Below are positions 9,500 to 18,476 of a DNA stretch of 64,000 bases, one piece after another; within the stretch, counting starts at the first letter, position 1; every line of letters starts with the position of its first letter. The DNA comes from JACRIM01 sp964605185 (GTDB lineage: Bacteria > Planctomycetota > Phycisphaerae > UBA1845 > UTPLA1): NCBI GenBank assembly GCA_964605185.1, contig CAZSBF010000004.1, positions 12,677 through 76,676 on the forward strand, written 5' to 3'. The translations under genes were made by a program, and so were the position numbers. Under the pieces are notes generated by a model. That model was not told where the DNA came from and searched no databases. It was given only the letters and a program-made list of their open reading frames with translations.

Positions 9500-10096
9500 A
9501 TGGCCACACAACATCGCGATGACGCAAAGGGCGCCACTGGCGCCGGTGCCGCACTCGCAGAAAAGGAGCGCCACGTGTCCGACGTGACTTTCGGCAAGAA
9601 TGATGGCGACCGTTCCTATACCCCGCGCGATTCCGGGCCTTCCGACGGTCCGCGCGGCGGGTTCTTCGACATTTACAAACCCAGCCAGGGCTACTACACC
9701 CGCATCTGGTCGGGGGTCTTTGCGGGTTCCATGGTCCTCTGGATGGCCTTCTTTCTTTATGAAAAACTCGGCGTCCTCGGGGCCGGCTCGACGACAAAGT
9801 ACATTCAGGTCGGCGTCGCCACCGGTGTCATTGTCGTCTTTGGTTTGTTGACCTATTGGTTGCTCGCCCTGAATCGTAAGATCTGCGACTTCCTCATCGC
9901 CACCGAAGGCGAAATGAAAAAGGTCAACTGGACCACGCGAAAAGAAATCATCGGTTCCACAAAGGTCGTCGTATTTGTCGTCATCGCGATGACCACACTG
10001 CTCTTCGTCGTGGATATTGTCTTTATGTTGTTCTTCAACTCGATCGGCATTCTCAAGGGCGAAGGCGTGATCGACGCCATCAAGAGGATCTTCTGA
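9500..10096 (+). CDS. secE: Preprotein translocase subunit SecE (long form)
   Basis: Essential membrane subunit of the SecYEG channel. The C-terminal half is the conserved SecE core: EGEMKKVNWTTRKEIIGSTKVV followed by the last membrane segment (about 155-178). At 198 residues it is much longer than the usual 60-130. The first 65 residues are charged and low in complexity, and two extra hydrophobic segments lie near 70-92 and 103-123, making a three-TM protein as in Escherichia coli but with a longer cytosolic N-tail. It starts 53 bases after tRNA-Trp, and its TGA overlaps the nusG ATG by one base, so the two genes are translationally coupled. Confidence 0.95.
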   Translation: MATQHRDDAKGATGAGAALAEKERHVSDVTFGKNDGDRSYTPRDSGPSDGPRGGFFDIYKPSQGYYTRIWSGVFAGSMVLWMAFFLYEKLGVLGAGSTTKYIQVGVATGVIVVFGLLTYWLLALNRKICDFLIATEGEMKKVNWTTRKEIIGSTKVVVFVVIAMTTLLFVVDIVFMLFFNSIGILKGEGVIDAIKRIF

Positions 10097-10767
10097 TGTC
10101 CGACGAGGCCGCGAACATCACCCATGACGAAGACGCCACGACCACGGTCGTTGAGCGCGTCGTCGATCCCACCGTGGGCGACGTTACCAAACCGACCATT
10201 TCCGGCGCCGGTCGTCCCATGATGTGGTACGTCCTCCGCGTGGCCAGCAACCGCGAGGATCAGGTTTGCGAAGCCCTCAAACGCAAGGTCAAGATTGAGA
10301 ACCTGAGCGACTACATCGGCCGCATCCTGGTCCCGACCCAGCGTGAAAAGCGAATGCGCGGCAAGGTGGCCAAGGTCTTCGATCGCAAGCTGTACCCCGG
10401 CTATGTGTTCGTCGAAATGGCGACCGAGGAAGACGGCAGTATTCGCGAGGATGTCTGGTTCGTGGTCAAAGAAACCATGAGCGTCGGCGACTTCATCGGT
10501 TCCGATGGCAAGCCCACCGCCATGAAGCCTCACGACGTCGAGAAGATGCTCGCCGTTGTCGAAAAGTCGGCCGAACAGCCGACCCTCGCGGGCATGGCCG
10601 GCATGAAGAAGGGTGATCAGGTCAAAGTCAAGGAAGGCCCGTTCGAGAATTTCGAAGGCGAGATCGACGAGGTCTTCCCCGACAAGGGTCAGGTGCGTGT
10701 CATCGTGACCATCTTCGGCCGGGCGACCCCGATCGACTTGGAGTATTGGCAGATCGAGGCCGTCTAA
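10096..10767 (+). CDS. nusG: Transcription termination/antitermination protein NusG
   Basis: Housekeeping NusG, which binds RNA polymerase and links it to Rho or the ribosome. After about 40 acidic, poorly conserved residues comes the NGN domain: MWYVLRVASNREDQV, then LVPTQ and the KLYPGYVFVEM block. The KOW domain near the C-terminus contains GDQVKVKEGPFENFEGEID. At 223 residues it is slightly long because of the N-terminal tail. It overlaps secE by one base and is followed 33 bases later by rplK. A second, specialised NusG paralogue is encoded at the polysaccharide locus (28400-29020). Confidence 0.97.
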   Translation: MSDEAANITHDEDATTTVVERVVDPTVGDVTKPTISGAGRPMMWYVLRVASNREDQVCEALKRKVKIENLSDYIGRILVPTQREKRMRGKVAKVFDRKLYPGYVFVEMATEEDGSIREDVWFVVKETMSVGDFIGSDGKPTAMKPHDVEKMLAVVEKSAEQPTLAGMAGMKKGDQVKVKEGPFENFEGEIDEVFPDKGQVRVIVTIFGRATPIDLEYWQIEAV

Positions 10768-10800
10768 CGGTCGCGGTGCATTTGAAGTGAGGTAGGTTTC

Positions 10801-11235
10801 GTGGCAAAGAAGAAGAAAACACCGACGGCAACATTCAAAGTCCAGGGCGCAGGCGGCCAGGCGACCCCCGCTCCGCCCATCGGCCCGGCATGCGGTCAAT
10901 ACGGCGTCAACCCCGGTCAGTTCGTGCAGCAGTTCAATGAACGCAGCAAGCACCTGAACGGCATGCCGGTCACCGCCGTGGTCAATGTCTACGCCGACCG
11001 CACATTCGACTTCATCCTGAAAAGCCCCCCGGCCTCCGTCCTGCTAAAGGACGCCGCCAAGGTCGCCAAGGGATCCGGCACACCCCACAAGGAAAAGGTC
11101 GGCAAGGTCACCATGGCCCAGGTCGAGGCCATCGCCAAGACCAAGATCAACGACCTCAACTGCTTCGACATCGAAGCAGGCAAGCGCATCGTCATGGGCA
11201 CGGCCCGCAACATGGGCATCGAAGTCGAGGGCTGA
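10801..11235 (+). CDS. rplK: 50S ribosomal protein L11
   Basis: L11 binds 23S rRNA in the GTPase-associated centre. The 144 residues show the PAPPIGPACGQYGVN block near the N-terminus, the central FDFILKSPPASVLLKDAA, and the C-terminal RNA-binding domain ending GTARNMGIEVEG. It starts at GTG with a GAGGTAGG ribosome site just upstream. In most bacteria rplA follows at once and then rplJ, rplL, rpoB and rpoC. Here a terminator follows after 31 bases and polA comes next, so the L11 operon is cut after its first gene. Confidence 0.97.
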   Translation: MAKKKKTPTATFKVQGAGGQATPAPPIGPACGQYGVNPGQFVQQFNERSKHLNGMPVTAVVNVYADRTFDFILKSPPASVLLKDAAKVAKGSGTPHKEKVGKVTMAQVEAIAKTKINDLNCFDIEAGKRIVMGTARNMGIEVEG

Positions 11236-11266
11236 TAGCCCGAACCGAATAATGTTAGATTCACTC

Positions 11267-11296
11267 AAAGGGACGCCATCGGGCGTCCCTTTTTAT
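11267..11296 (+). terminator. Intrinsic terminator after rplK
   Basis: AAAGGGACGCC and GGCGTCCCTTT form an 11-bp stem around a four-base ATCG loop, running into TTTTTATT. It closes the secE-nusG-rplK unit and separates it from polA. Confidence 0.88.
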
Positions 11297-11342
11297 TGTG
11301 CCGGTGATTGACATAAGTCTGAACTAGAGCGACAAACGCCCC

Positions 11343-14240
11343 ATGGCGCGAAAAACCCTTTACCTCATCGACGGCCATGCCCAGATCTATCGCGCCTACT
11401 ACGCCCCCTTCGCCCAACTGACGTCTCCCAAAGGCGAGCCGACGCGGGCCATTCACGTCTTCACCCAGATGATCCTGAACCTCCTGCGCGACAAGAAACC
11501 CGACTATCTGGCAGTGACGCTCGACGTCGGCGACGAATCCGTCTTTCGCGTCGAGATCGACCCCGAATACAAGGCCCATCGCGACCCGGCCCCCGAAGAC
11601 CTGCCGCCGCAGATTGAGCGGATCGTCACCATCCTCCAGAAAATGGAAATCCCGATCCTGCGAATGAGGTGTTACGAAGCCGACGACATCATGGCCACGC
11701 TCTGCGCCCGCCACGCCGGGCCCGACTGCGACGTCTATCTCGTCAGCCGCGATAAAGACCTCGACCAACTGCTCACCGACCATGTCCGCATGTACGACCC
11801 CGGCAAGGATCGCGTCATCGACGCCGCAGCCGTGCGCGCGGAAAAGGGCTACGGCCCCGAACTCGCCGTTGAAGCCCAGATGCTCATGGGCGACAGCACC
11901 GACAACATCAAGGGCGTCGTCGGCATCGGTCCCAAGAAGGCCGCCGACCTGCTGAAAAAATACGGCAGCGTGCAAAGCATCATCGACCATGCCGACGAAT
12001 TGACGCCCAAGATGCGGGAAAACGTCCTCGCATTCCGAGATCGACAGGACGCTGTGCGAAAACTCGTCACGCTTCTGCCGGATGTTCCGATCGAGTTCGA
12101 CATAGCAACCGCCGACGTCACCCGCTTCAAACCATCCGCAGCCGCCACTCTTCTCGACGCTCTCGGCCTTCGCCGCCTCCTCGACCGCATCGCCGACAAT
12201 TCCGCCCTGATTCCCACGGACCCATCACGCACCAACGAGCCGCACGCGCCAGCACGCGGCCCTGTGCAAGTCGATGTTGCGCCAGAAAAACCGAGCACTT
12301 CCGCCGGAGCGAAGCAAAAATCAAAGCCTTCCGATCCCCAAGGCTCTCTCTTCGGTGGCAACGACGAAACGCCCACCCGTGAAAACGAACTTACGTCAGT
12401 CCAGGCCCAATCCGTCACCGGCGATTACCACCTGATCGACACCACCCAATCCCTGCGCGAACTCGCCGAGCGTCTCGCAAACGTCGTGGCCTTCGCATTC
12501 GACACCGAAACTCGCGCCGACAACCCCGACTGGGCCGTTCGCCCGTCCTACGCCGACATGGTCGGCATCAGCATCGCCTGGGAGCCGGGCAAGGCCTACT
12601 ACATCTCGGTGCGTGGCGTCGGCCGCACCGTCCCGCTCGAAACCGTGCGCGAACACCTCGGCCCCATCTTCGCGAATCCCTCCATCCGCAAGTCCGGCCA
12701 GAATGTCAAATTCGATATGGTCGTGCTGCACGGCGCGGGCATCGAAGTCGCCGGCGTCGACTTCGACACAATGCTGGCCAGTTTCGTGCAGGATTCCTCG
12801 CGCCGCTCGCACGGTATCGATGGCCTCGCCGCCGAGGTGCTCGGCTTCCGCAAAATCAGCACCGAAGATGTGATCGGCACGGGCCGCAAACAAGTTCGAT
12901 TTGATGAAGTTCCGATCGAGCGAGTCTCGACCTACGCCTGCGAAGATGCCGACGTGGCGTGGCGACTGCACGTAGCCCTCGAAAAGCGTTTTACGGAGCC
13001 GGAACTTCTCGCCCTCTTCCGCGACGTGGAGATGCCGCTCGTTTCCGTCCTCGCCGAAATGGAGTATCGCGGCGTCACCATCGACGTTGATCTGCTCGCG
13101 AAGATCAGCGGTCAAATGGCCGATCGGCAGGCCGATCTCGAACGTGAAATCCACGACATCGCCGGCCGCCCCTTCAATCTGAACTCCACTCAGCAGCTCG
13201 CCGAGATACTCTTCGATGTACGCAAACTCCGCGTCGTCAAGCACACCAAGACCGGCCGCTCCACCGACGCCGAAGTCCTCGACACGCTGGCCGCCGAAAC
13301 GGATGACCCCATCCCCAAGCTACTCCTCGAATATCGCGAACTCACCAAACTCAAGGGGACGTACGTCGACGCCTTGCCCGAAATGGTCCACCCGAAGACC
13401 AACCGCATCCATCCCATCTTCCACCAAACCGGCGCCGTCACCGGCCGCCTCTCGTGCAGCGAGCCGAACCTGCAGAACATTCCGATCCGCACAGAGGCCG
13501 GCGCGCAGATTCGCAAAGCGTTTATCCCGGGAATGAACGATTGGGTGCTGGTCAAGGCCGACTATTCGCAGATCGAGCTTCGCGTACTCGCCCATTTCTG
13601 CGGAGATGAGGCCCTTTCCGCCGCCTTTCGCGACGACCGCGATATTCATGCCTTCGTCGCCTCGCAGATCCACGGCATTCCGCTTGACGCCGTTACCAAA
13701 GACCAACGCGCCCAAGCCAAGACTGTCAACTTCGGCATCATCTACGGCCAATCCGCCTTCGGTCTCGCGCGACAGACGGGCATGCCCGTCGGCGAGGCCC
13801 GCGATTTCATCGATCGCTACTTCGGCCGCTATCCGAAGATTCGCGGCTTCCTCGATTCCTGCATTGCGCACGCCAAGCGGCATGGATACGTAAGAACGCT
13901 TCTCGGCCGCCGACGAACCATCGCCGACATTTCGTCGCGCAATCAGACGGCCCGTAACGCCGCCGAACGGCTCGCGGTGAACACGGTCGTGCAAGGCACC
14001 GCCGCCGACATGATCAAGCTCGCCATGATTCGCATCCACCGGCGTATTGAGAAGGAAGCTCGTCCGTCGCGCATGCTGATCCAGGTCCACGACGAACTTG
14101 TCTTCGAGACACCAACGAATGCCGTGAACGAAGAAGCCGCGATGATCCGCGAGGAAATGGCCGCGGCACTGCTTCTGAGTGTGCCGGTTAAGGTCGATGT
14201 GGGCTGGGGTAAGAACTGGCTGGACGCGGCGGCGGAGTAG
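11343..14240 (+). CDS. polA: DNA polymerase I
   Basis: Three-domain Pol I of 965 residues used in Okazaki-fragment maturation and repair. Residues 1-290 are the 5' nuclease (LYLIDGHAQIYRAYYAP, then YEADDIMATL, SRDKDLDQLL, GDSTDNIKGVVGIGPKKA). A low-complexity linker (about 300-360) leads to a 3'-5' exonuclease that looks active: FDTET, NVKFDMVVL and YACEDADV supply the acidic residues. The polymerase domain (about 560-965) has TGRLSCSEPNLQNIP, VKADYSQIELRVLAH, QAKTVNFGIIYGQS and QVHDELVFE. It begins 47 bases after the rplK terminator and appears monocistronic, converging with the DUF4846 gene. Confidence 0.98.
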   Translation: MARKTLYLIDGHAQIYRAYYAPFAQLTSPKGEPTRAIHVFTQMILNLLRDKKPDYLAVTLDVGDESVFRVEIDPEYKAHRDPAPEDLPPQIERIVTILQKMEIPILRMRCYEADDIMATLCARHAGPDCDVYLVSRDKDLDQLLTDHVRMYDPGKDRVIDAAAVRAEKGYGPELAVEAQMLMGDSTDNIKGVVGIGPKKAADLLKKYGSVQSIIDHADELTPKMRENVLAFRDRQDAVRKLVTLLPDVPIEFDIATADVTRFKPSAAATLLDALGLRRLLDRIADNSALIPTDPSRTNEPHAPARGPVQVDVAPEKPSTSAGAKQKSKPSDPQGSLFGGNDETPTRENELTSVQAQSVTGDYHLIDTTQSLRELAERLANVVAFAFDTETRADNPDWAVRPSYADMVGISIAWEPGKAYYISVRGVGRTVPLETVREHLGPIFANPSIRKSGQNVKFDMVVLHGAGIEVAGVDFDTMLASFVQDSSRRSHGIDGLAAEVLGFRKISTEDVIGTGRKQVRFDEVPIERVSTYACEDADVAWRLHVALEKRFTEPELLALFRDVEMPLVSVLAEMEYRGVTIDVDLLAKISGQMADRQADLEREIHDIAGRPFNLNSTQQLAEILFDVRKLRVVKHTKTGRSTDAEVLDTLAAETDDPIPKLLLEYRELTKLKGTYVDALPEMVHPKTNRIHPIFHQTGAVTGRLSCSEPNLQNIPIRTEAGAQIRKAFIPGMNDWVLVKADYSQIELRVLAHFCGDEALSAAFRDDRDIHAFVASQIHGIPLDAVTKDQRAQAKTVNFGIIYGQSAFGLARQTGMPVGEARDFIDRYFGRYPKIRGFLDSCIAHAKRHGYVRTLLGRRRTIADISSRNQTARNAAERLAVNTVVQGTAADMIKLAMIRIHRRIEKEARPSRMLIQVHDELVFETPTNAVNEEAAMIREEMAAALLLSVPVKVDVGWGKNWLDAAAE

Positions 14241-14273
14241 GGTCCGTTGTGTGGGCCGCACTATTCGCGACGC

Positions 14274-15305
14274 CTACGACTTCCAGTGCCGCAAGTCTTT
14301 CATTCGCAGCGTCAGCTTCTCATTCACGCGGATACCGTTCGTCGGTGACACCTTGAACCACGCGTCGCCGTCCTCGGCACGCAGAACATGAAACGTCTGA
14401 GCCGGATTCCCGCCTTGGCCGAGCAGGACCTTCACGCGACCCTCCTTATTCGCCGCGACGTCCAGCACCATCACCGCGTGGCCGCCCTTGCCGGTCGTAA
14501 TGAACACATCGCCCGCCGCGATGCTGAGAGACTCCGTCTTGTCCATGTCCTGCAAAAGGCTGTAGACCGTCGTGTATCGAAACACCGTCTCAAGGAATCC
14601 GCAGAAGTTATCCCGTGAATGATCCTCCGGCCGGTCCTTCTTGAATGCGACCTGCTTCCCATGCACCGTCGGCCGCGAGCCCGCCGCCCACTCCGGCCAC
14701 CTCGCCAGGTGTCCGCTGGTGTAGTGAAACGCGAGTTGCTCCGGTTGATTCGCCGCCCACAGATACTCCGCCCGCAACCGCACCATCATCGCGGGGGAGA
14801 GCAGGAGATTTCCCGCACCCGGTTGCAAATCGATCACTGCGGCAAGTCGTGGATCGCCCGGCTGAAAGACCGTCTGCTTGCGTGAGTTCGTGACCGGCCG
14901 TTCTTTAGCACCGACGGGCAGATGGCGAAGCCAATCCGGGAAGCTCCCGCTCGCGACGTCGACGCGCGTATACCCCTCCGGCGGTGCGATGCGCGTACTC
15001 AGCGGCTCGTACTTTGCGCGGGCTCGCTTGGAGAGCCAGTGATACTGCTGAGGCCAGTCGATTGGCTTGGGGGCGTCGGAAACGTAGGTGTTCGCAGGAA
15101 CCAGTGCCGGCGTCGCCTTGCTGCCGCTGGAAGGAACCTGGCGGGCCGCAGTGAAGATCACCAATGCGACCAGCAAAGCAGTGACGAGGCGAAATCCATG
15201 TTGCCACAGGTAGCCGGCCCACAGTCGCGATCGATCCGCCGCAACGTTCAGACCTCGAACCGCATTGTCAGGCAACCCTGGAAACACGCGGACGCACTCC
15301 TCCAT
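14274..15305 (-). CDS. DUF4846 domain protein, membrane anchored
   Basis: A 343-residue protein with one membrane anchor near residues 38-55 and a periplasmic domain matching the DUF4846 pattern as I know it: IAPPEGYTRVDV, SFPDWLRHLPV, AAVIDLQPG, RLRAEYLWAA, FHYTSGHLARWPEW, then GDVFITTGKGGHAVMVLDVA and LLGQGGNPAQTFHVL. The GHAVMVLDVA segment recalls NlpC/P60-like or CHAP-type folds, but a catalytic triad cannot be asserted. Biochemical function is unknown. It follows the TPR lipoprotein gene by 89 bases on the same strand and ends 33 bases from the convergent polA stop. Confidence 0.72.
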   Translation of the reverse strand: MEECVRVFPGLPDNAVRGLNVAADRSRLWAGYLWQHGFRLVTALLVALVIFTAARQVPSSGSKATPALVPANTYVSDAPKPIDWPQQYHWLSKRARAKYEPLSTRIAPPEGYTRVDVASGSFPDWLRHLPVGAKERPVTNSRKQTVFQPGDPRLAAVIDLQPGAGNLLLSPAMMVRLRAEYLWAANQPEQLAFHYTSGHLARWPEWAAGSRPTVHGKQVAFKKDRPEDHSRDNFCGFLETVFRYTTVYSLLQDMDKTESLSIAAGDVFITTGKGGHAVMVLDVAANKEGRVKVLLGQGGNPAQTFHVLRAEDGDAWFKVSPTNGIRVNEKLTLRMKDLRHWKS

Positions 15306-15394
15306 GAGTCATCGGTCGAATGAGGAGACAATAGAACTGCCACGATTCGATGTCAAATAGCCACAACCGGTATGCCGGCCTTCGTGACACCGTG

Positions 15395-16186
15395 CTACGG
15401 CGATCCAGTTTCCTGACCCGCGTTTCCTGCAAGAGGTGAGAGCGGCTTCATCGGCTGTGTGGGAGATGGGGTGGTCGCCACAAGGTGTGATACGCGCTGC
15501 AACTGCTCCTTGGCCCCGGGGCAATTCGGGTTGATTCGGAGGGCCTGTCGAAGCGATTTCTCGCATTGCGAGAAGTTGCCCGTCTGCATCGCAATGGCCG
15601 CGACATTGAAGTGGGCCACGTCCGTGGAAACGACCTTTGCAAATTCACCCACGCTGCCATCAAACTTGCCTTGATGGGCCAAGGCGATACCGAGATTCAT
15701 CTGGGCACGCTTGAACTGAGGAGACAGTGCCAGTGCATCGCGAAACGACTTTTCCGCCTCTTCAAACTGCTTCTGCTGAAGGAAATTGAATCCGAGATTG
15801 TTGTGAAGCATGGCGGAACCGGGGACGGCGACGAGTCCCTTTCGGAAAATCTGGTCGGCGTCGACGAATCGGTTCATTTTCTGATAGACGATCCCGAGGC
15901 GGTTGTAGCCTTCGGGCTGGCGAGGGTCGGCAATGACGACTTTTTCATATTGCTCAAGCGCGCCAACAAAATCGCCCTGTCGTTCGAGCATTTGTCCTGC
16001 GACCATGTGGGTGCTGGGGCTGATGCGCGGTGCCGGTGCACGCGGAGCCGATTGCTCCGGCGTTTTCTTGTCCGCTTCGTTCTTCTTCGATTTGCTGTCG
16101 GCCAGCTTGTCGCCAAGCAGAGAATTGCATCCGCCGCCCATGAGCGGAATGAGTAACAACAAACACATGCGTGCGGTTTGATTCAT
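15395..16186 (-). CDS. TPR-repeat lipoprotein
   Basis: Exported lipoprotein with tetratricopeptide repeats. From the ATG at 16186 the N-terminus is a lipoprotein signal with lipobox GGGC near residue 20; a TTG three codons upstream is an alternative start. After a Lys/Pro-rich linker, about five TPR units run from near residue 60 to 235 (for example GQMLERQGDFVGALEQYEKV, YNRLGIVYQKMNRFVDAD, HNNLGFNFLQQKQFEEAE). It probably scaffolds protein contacts at the inner face of the outer membrane or in the periplasm. It starts five bases after the stop of the next gene upstream, so these two are an operon. Confidence 0.85.
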   Translation of the reverse strand: MNQTARMCLLLLIPLMGGGCNSLLGDKLADSKSKKNEADKKTPEQSAPRAPAPRISPSTHMVAGQMLERQGDFVGALEQYEKVVIADPRQPEGYNRLGIVYQKMNRFVDADQIFRKGLVAVPGSAMLHNNLGFNFLQQKQFEEAEKSFRDALALSPQFKRAQMNLGIALAHQGKFDGSVGEFAKVVSTDVAHFNVAAIAMQTGNFSQCEKSLRQALRINPNCPGAKEQLQRVSHLVATTPSPTQPMKPLSPLAGNAGQETGSP

Positions 16187-16191
16187 AGTTC

Positions 16192-16716
16192 TCAATTGCT
16201 GGTCGACTTGCCTTCTACGTTGAGACGGTAGGCACGTTGCCGAGTTTCCGGCTGCTTGGCCATGTCTTTTCCGAGGCTTGCCTCCTTCGAACCCATGCCG
16301 CGACCGCCGGCGATTCCGACAGCGACGGTAATAGTCTTGGTTCCCGGAGATGTCTGTTTGAGAAACTCATTTGCCGCGTCGACCCGGGCCTTCACGACCT
16401 TCTCGTTCTTGACCGTCGGGTCGTAGTGAATCGTTCCGCCGCGCGTCGCGAGCAGTTCGGCATAGCGTTCAAGCCGGGCCTGTCCGGTTGCTGAGAGTTC
16501 CGTGGTGTGCGGAATGAAGTGGATATCCGCCAGCGACATGTCGTTGATCATTCCCTGATCATTGTGATAGGCGAAGTTCTCGCTCATTGGATGCTGCGGC
16601 TCGGCATAACCGACCGGGGGGCTGTTCAACCGCGGCTTGTCAGGAATGCAGGCCGTGAGCGTACTAAGACACGCCGTGATTACCGCCGTCGAAAATCCAA
16701 TCCGTCGTCGAACCAT
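16192..16716 (-). CDS. Lipoprotein with OmpA-like stretch
   Basis: Putative lipoprotein of 174 residues. The ATG at 16716 gives MVRRRIGFSTAVITACLSTLTAC, a good lipoprotein signal with lipobox LTAC; the frame runs further upstream to 16779 but that part looks non-coding. The stretch DIHFIPHTTELSATGQARLERYAELL resembles the opening of an OmpA-type peptidoglycan-binding domain, but the rest of that domain is not convincingly conserved, so this is only a hint. It is followed five bases later by the TPR lipoprotein gene. Divergent from the membrane glycosyltransferase at 16845, with about 128 bases between them. Confidence 0.68.
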   Translation of the reverse strand: MVRRRIGFSTAVITACLSTLTACIPDKPRLNSPPVGYAEPQHPMSENFAYHNDQGMINDMSLADIHFIPHTTELSATGQARLERYAELLATRGGTIHYDPTVKNEKVVKARVDAANEFLKQTSPGTKTITVAVGIAGGRGMGSKEASLGKDMAKQPETRQRAYRLNVEGKSTSN

Positions 16717-16844
16717 GACTGGTAGTCTCCGCGCCGGCGCTTGCCCAGCGCCCGTGTTGATATCGGCTTCCGGCCACACGGCGCGGGAATATCGCGGACT
16801 CTGATTGCCCTGACCACGCCGTTCGGTCGATTGATGAGTGTCTC

Positions 16845-18452
16845 ATGCCCATTCGCACTCCAATCCGACCCGCGGTGCCCCGGCAAAATTTGCCGACGGC
16901 AGGGTCACGCAACGAACGCCTCACGATCGGCACGATCATTGGCTTCTCGCTTCTTGCCGCGCTGCCGTCCGTCGGTTCGTGGTGCGGCTGGTCGACGGAC
17001 TGTTTCTCGTTCCTGCGGCACGCCCGCTTACTTGCCGAAACCGGTGTGTTCCCTGCGGAACGCGTTAATGTGCCGCCGGGCTACCCCTTGCTGCTTGCTC
17101 CGATCATGCTGCTCTTTGGTCAAACGCCCATCCTTGCGATCCGGCTTCTGTGCATGACTGCCGTCACATGCTCCGCCCTCGCTACTTATTACCTGCATCG
17201 CCGGCGACTTGGTGCAAGGTCTGCGTGGATTGCCGCACTGCTGGTTGCAGGCAGCCCGGTGCTGCTCCGACTCTCGGCAACTCCGTTGTCGGAGCCGCTC
17301 TTCACGGCCGGCGTCAGCGTCTTATTGGTGTTTTGCCAACGATGGACGATGGGCGGCGTGCCGGGGTACCGAGGCGCGGTGATCGCGGGCCTTGCCACGG
17401 CCGCTGTCGTCTGCATTCGCTCGATGGGAATTGCCATCCTCCCGGCGATGGCCATCGCCGCATGGAGGATTCCCGATCGCTCGCTGCGGTTTCGAGTTGG
17501 ATTCGTTGCCGTGCTGACTTTGACGACCATGCTCCCGCTTGCCGCGTGGGAGCTTCGTCAATCTGCCTATCCTGCCACGTTTGGCTATCAACACGCATGG
17601 ACCCATGCCCGCGAGGCCGAGGCCACGGATGCCACGGGGCTTGCCCTTCAAGTCGAACGGCTCGCGCGGTTCGGACCGATGCGACTTGCCGCGTTGAAGG
17701 CGCTGCTACTTCCCAGCGACTTGGCATGGCGACTCTTCCAGCCTCCGTTTGATTCCCCGACCACATGGCTGATCGGTGGGGGAGTGGTGATTCTAGGCAT
17801 CGTTCTTGCGGCTACTCAACGTAACGCCTCCGATGTCTACGTTCTCTTGACGCTCCTGATGCTGGCGCTCTGGCCGTATGACGAAGGTTCGCGCTTTGTC
17901 GCGCCGCTGTTGCCCATCGTTATCGCGTATCCGTTCGTGGCTTGGAAGTGGTTGCAAGCACGAGTTCCTCGACCGGTGGCTCGTGCCGGGCTTACCACTG
18001 CGCTATCCGTCTGGGTCGTCGTTCAAATGGCTGGGCTGGCGTACTGCATCGCCCGTACTCCGCAGTACCGCGATAAGCAGATGGCCTTGTGGAATCAGAT
18101 CACGGAGACGGCCCGCTGGCAGCAATTGAGCATCGCCGGTGATTCCTTTACCGCGGTTCTACCCGAAGGCGACAACACCAAGCTCGTCCTCGCCGGCACG
18201 GCCTATCTGTCGCGCGCCAATATCCGATATGTCGATTGCATTCCCGGCAATCCCATCGTGCTGGGAAATGCGGCCGTCAACACCGCACTTGTTCACACTT
18301 CGCTAGTAGAGCAAATGCGCGAAGGGTATGGTCTGATTCCCGAGTCGACGCACGGGAGCCTGACGCTCATGCGGCCAGCACCGTCGCTCGTGCAAGCAGC
18401 CCCTCCAATAAAAAGCCCACCGGCAAGATCGACTCTCGCCGGTGGGCTGTGA
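16845..18452 (+). CDS. Membrane glycosyltransferase, GT-C fold
   Basis: A 535-residue polytopic protein with about ten hydrophobic segments, of the ArnT/PMT clan. The first loop holds WSTDCFSFLRHARLLAETG, and the second VNVPPGYPLLLAPIMLLFG is the usual GYPxLLAP block of this clan. A C-terminal periplasmic domain of about 130 residues follows the last segment. It likely moves a sugar from a polyprenyl-phosphate donor onto an envelope acceptor. It resembles the protein at 5722-7245 only in general layout. Its last codons overlap an inverted repeat that serves as terminator for the convergent RRM gene, so its C-terminus (after SPPARS) is constrained by that stem. Confidence 0.8.
   Translation: MPIRTPIRPAVPRQNLPTAGSRNERLTIGTIIGFSLLAALPSVGSWCGWSTDCFSFLRHARLLAETGVFPAERVNVPPGYPLLLAPIMLLFGQTPILAIRLLCMTAVTCSALATYYLHRRRLGARSAWIAALLVAGSPVLLRLSATPLSEPLFTAGVSVLLVFCQRWTMGGVPGYRGAVIAGLATAAVVCIRSMGIAILPAMAIAAWRIPDRSLRFRVGFVAVLTLTTMLPLAAWELRQSAYPATFGYQHAWTHAREAEATDATGLALQVERLARFGPMRLAALKALLLPSDLAWRLFQPPFDSPTTWLIGGGVVILGIVLAATQRNASDVYVLLTLLMLALWPYDEGSRFVAPLLPIVIAYPFVAWKWLQARVPRPVARAGLTTALSVWVVVQMAGLAYCIARTPQYRDKQMALWNQITETARWQQLSIAGDSFTAVLPEGDNTKLVLAGTAYLSRANIRYVDCIPGNPIVLGNAAVNTALVHTSLVEQMREGYGLIPESTHGSLTLMRPAPSLVQAAPPIKSPPARSTLAGGL
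18407..18448 (-). terminator. Intrinsic terminator of the RRM gene, inside the neighbouring CDS
   Basis: An 11-bp perfect stem, AGCCCACCGGC (18414-18424) with GCCGGTGGGCT (18438-18448), is followed on the minus strand by TTTTATT. It therefore terminates the RRM gene 28 bases after its stop, yet it lies within the last 14 codons of the convergent glycosyltransferase. Confidence 0.85.
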
Positions 18453-18476
18453 TTAGCTTTTGGGATTCAGCGGGTC

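Noticed and set aside
9853..10953. A 366-codon minus-strand open frame
   Set aside because: Lies opposite secE, nusG and rplK, which are certain; typical high-GC shadow.
11308..11313. Perfect TTGACA before polA
   Set aside because: No acceptable -10 hexamer at 16-18 bases downstream, so no promoter was called.
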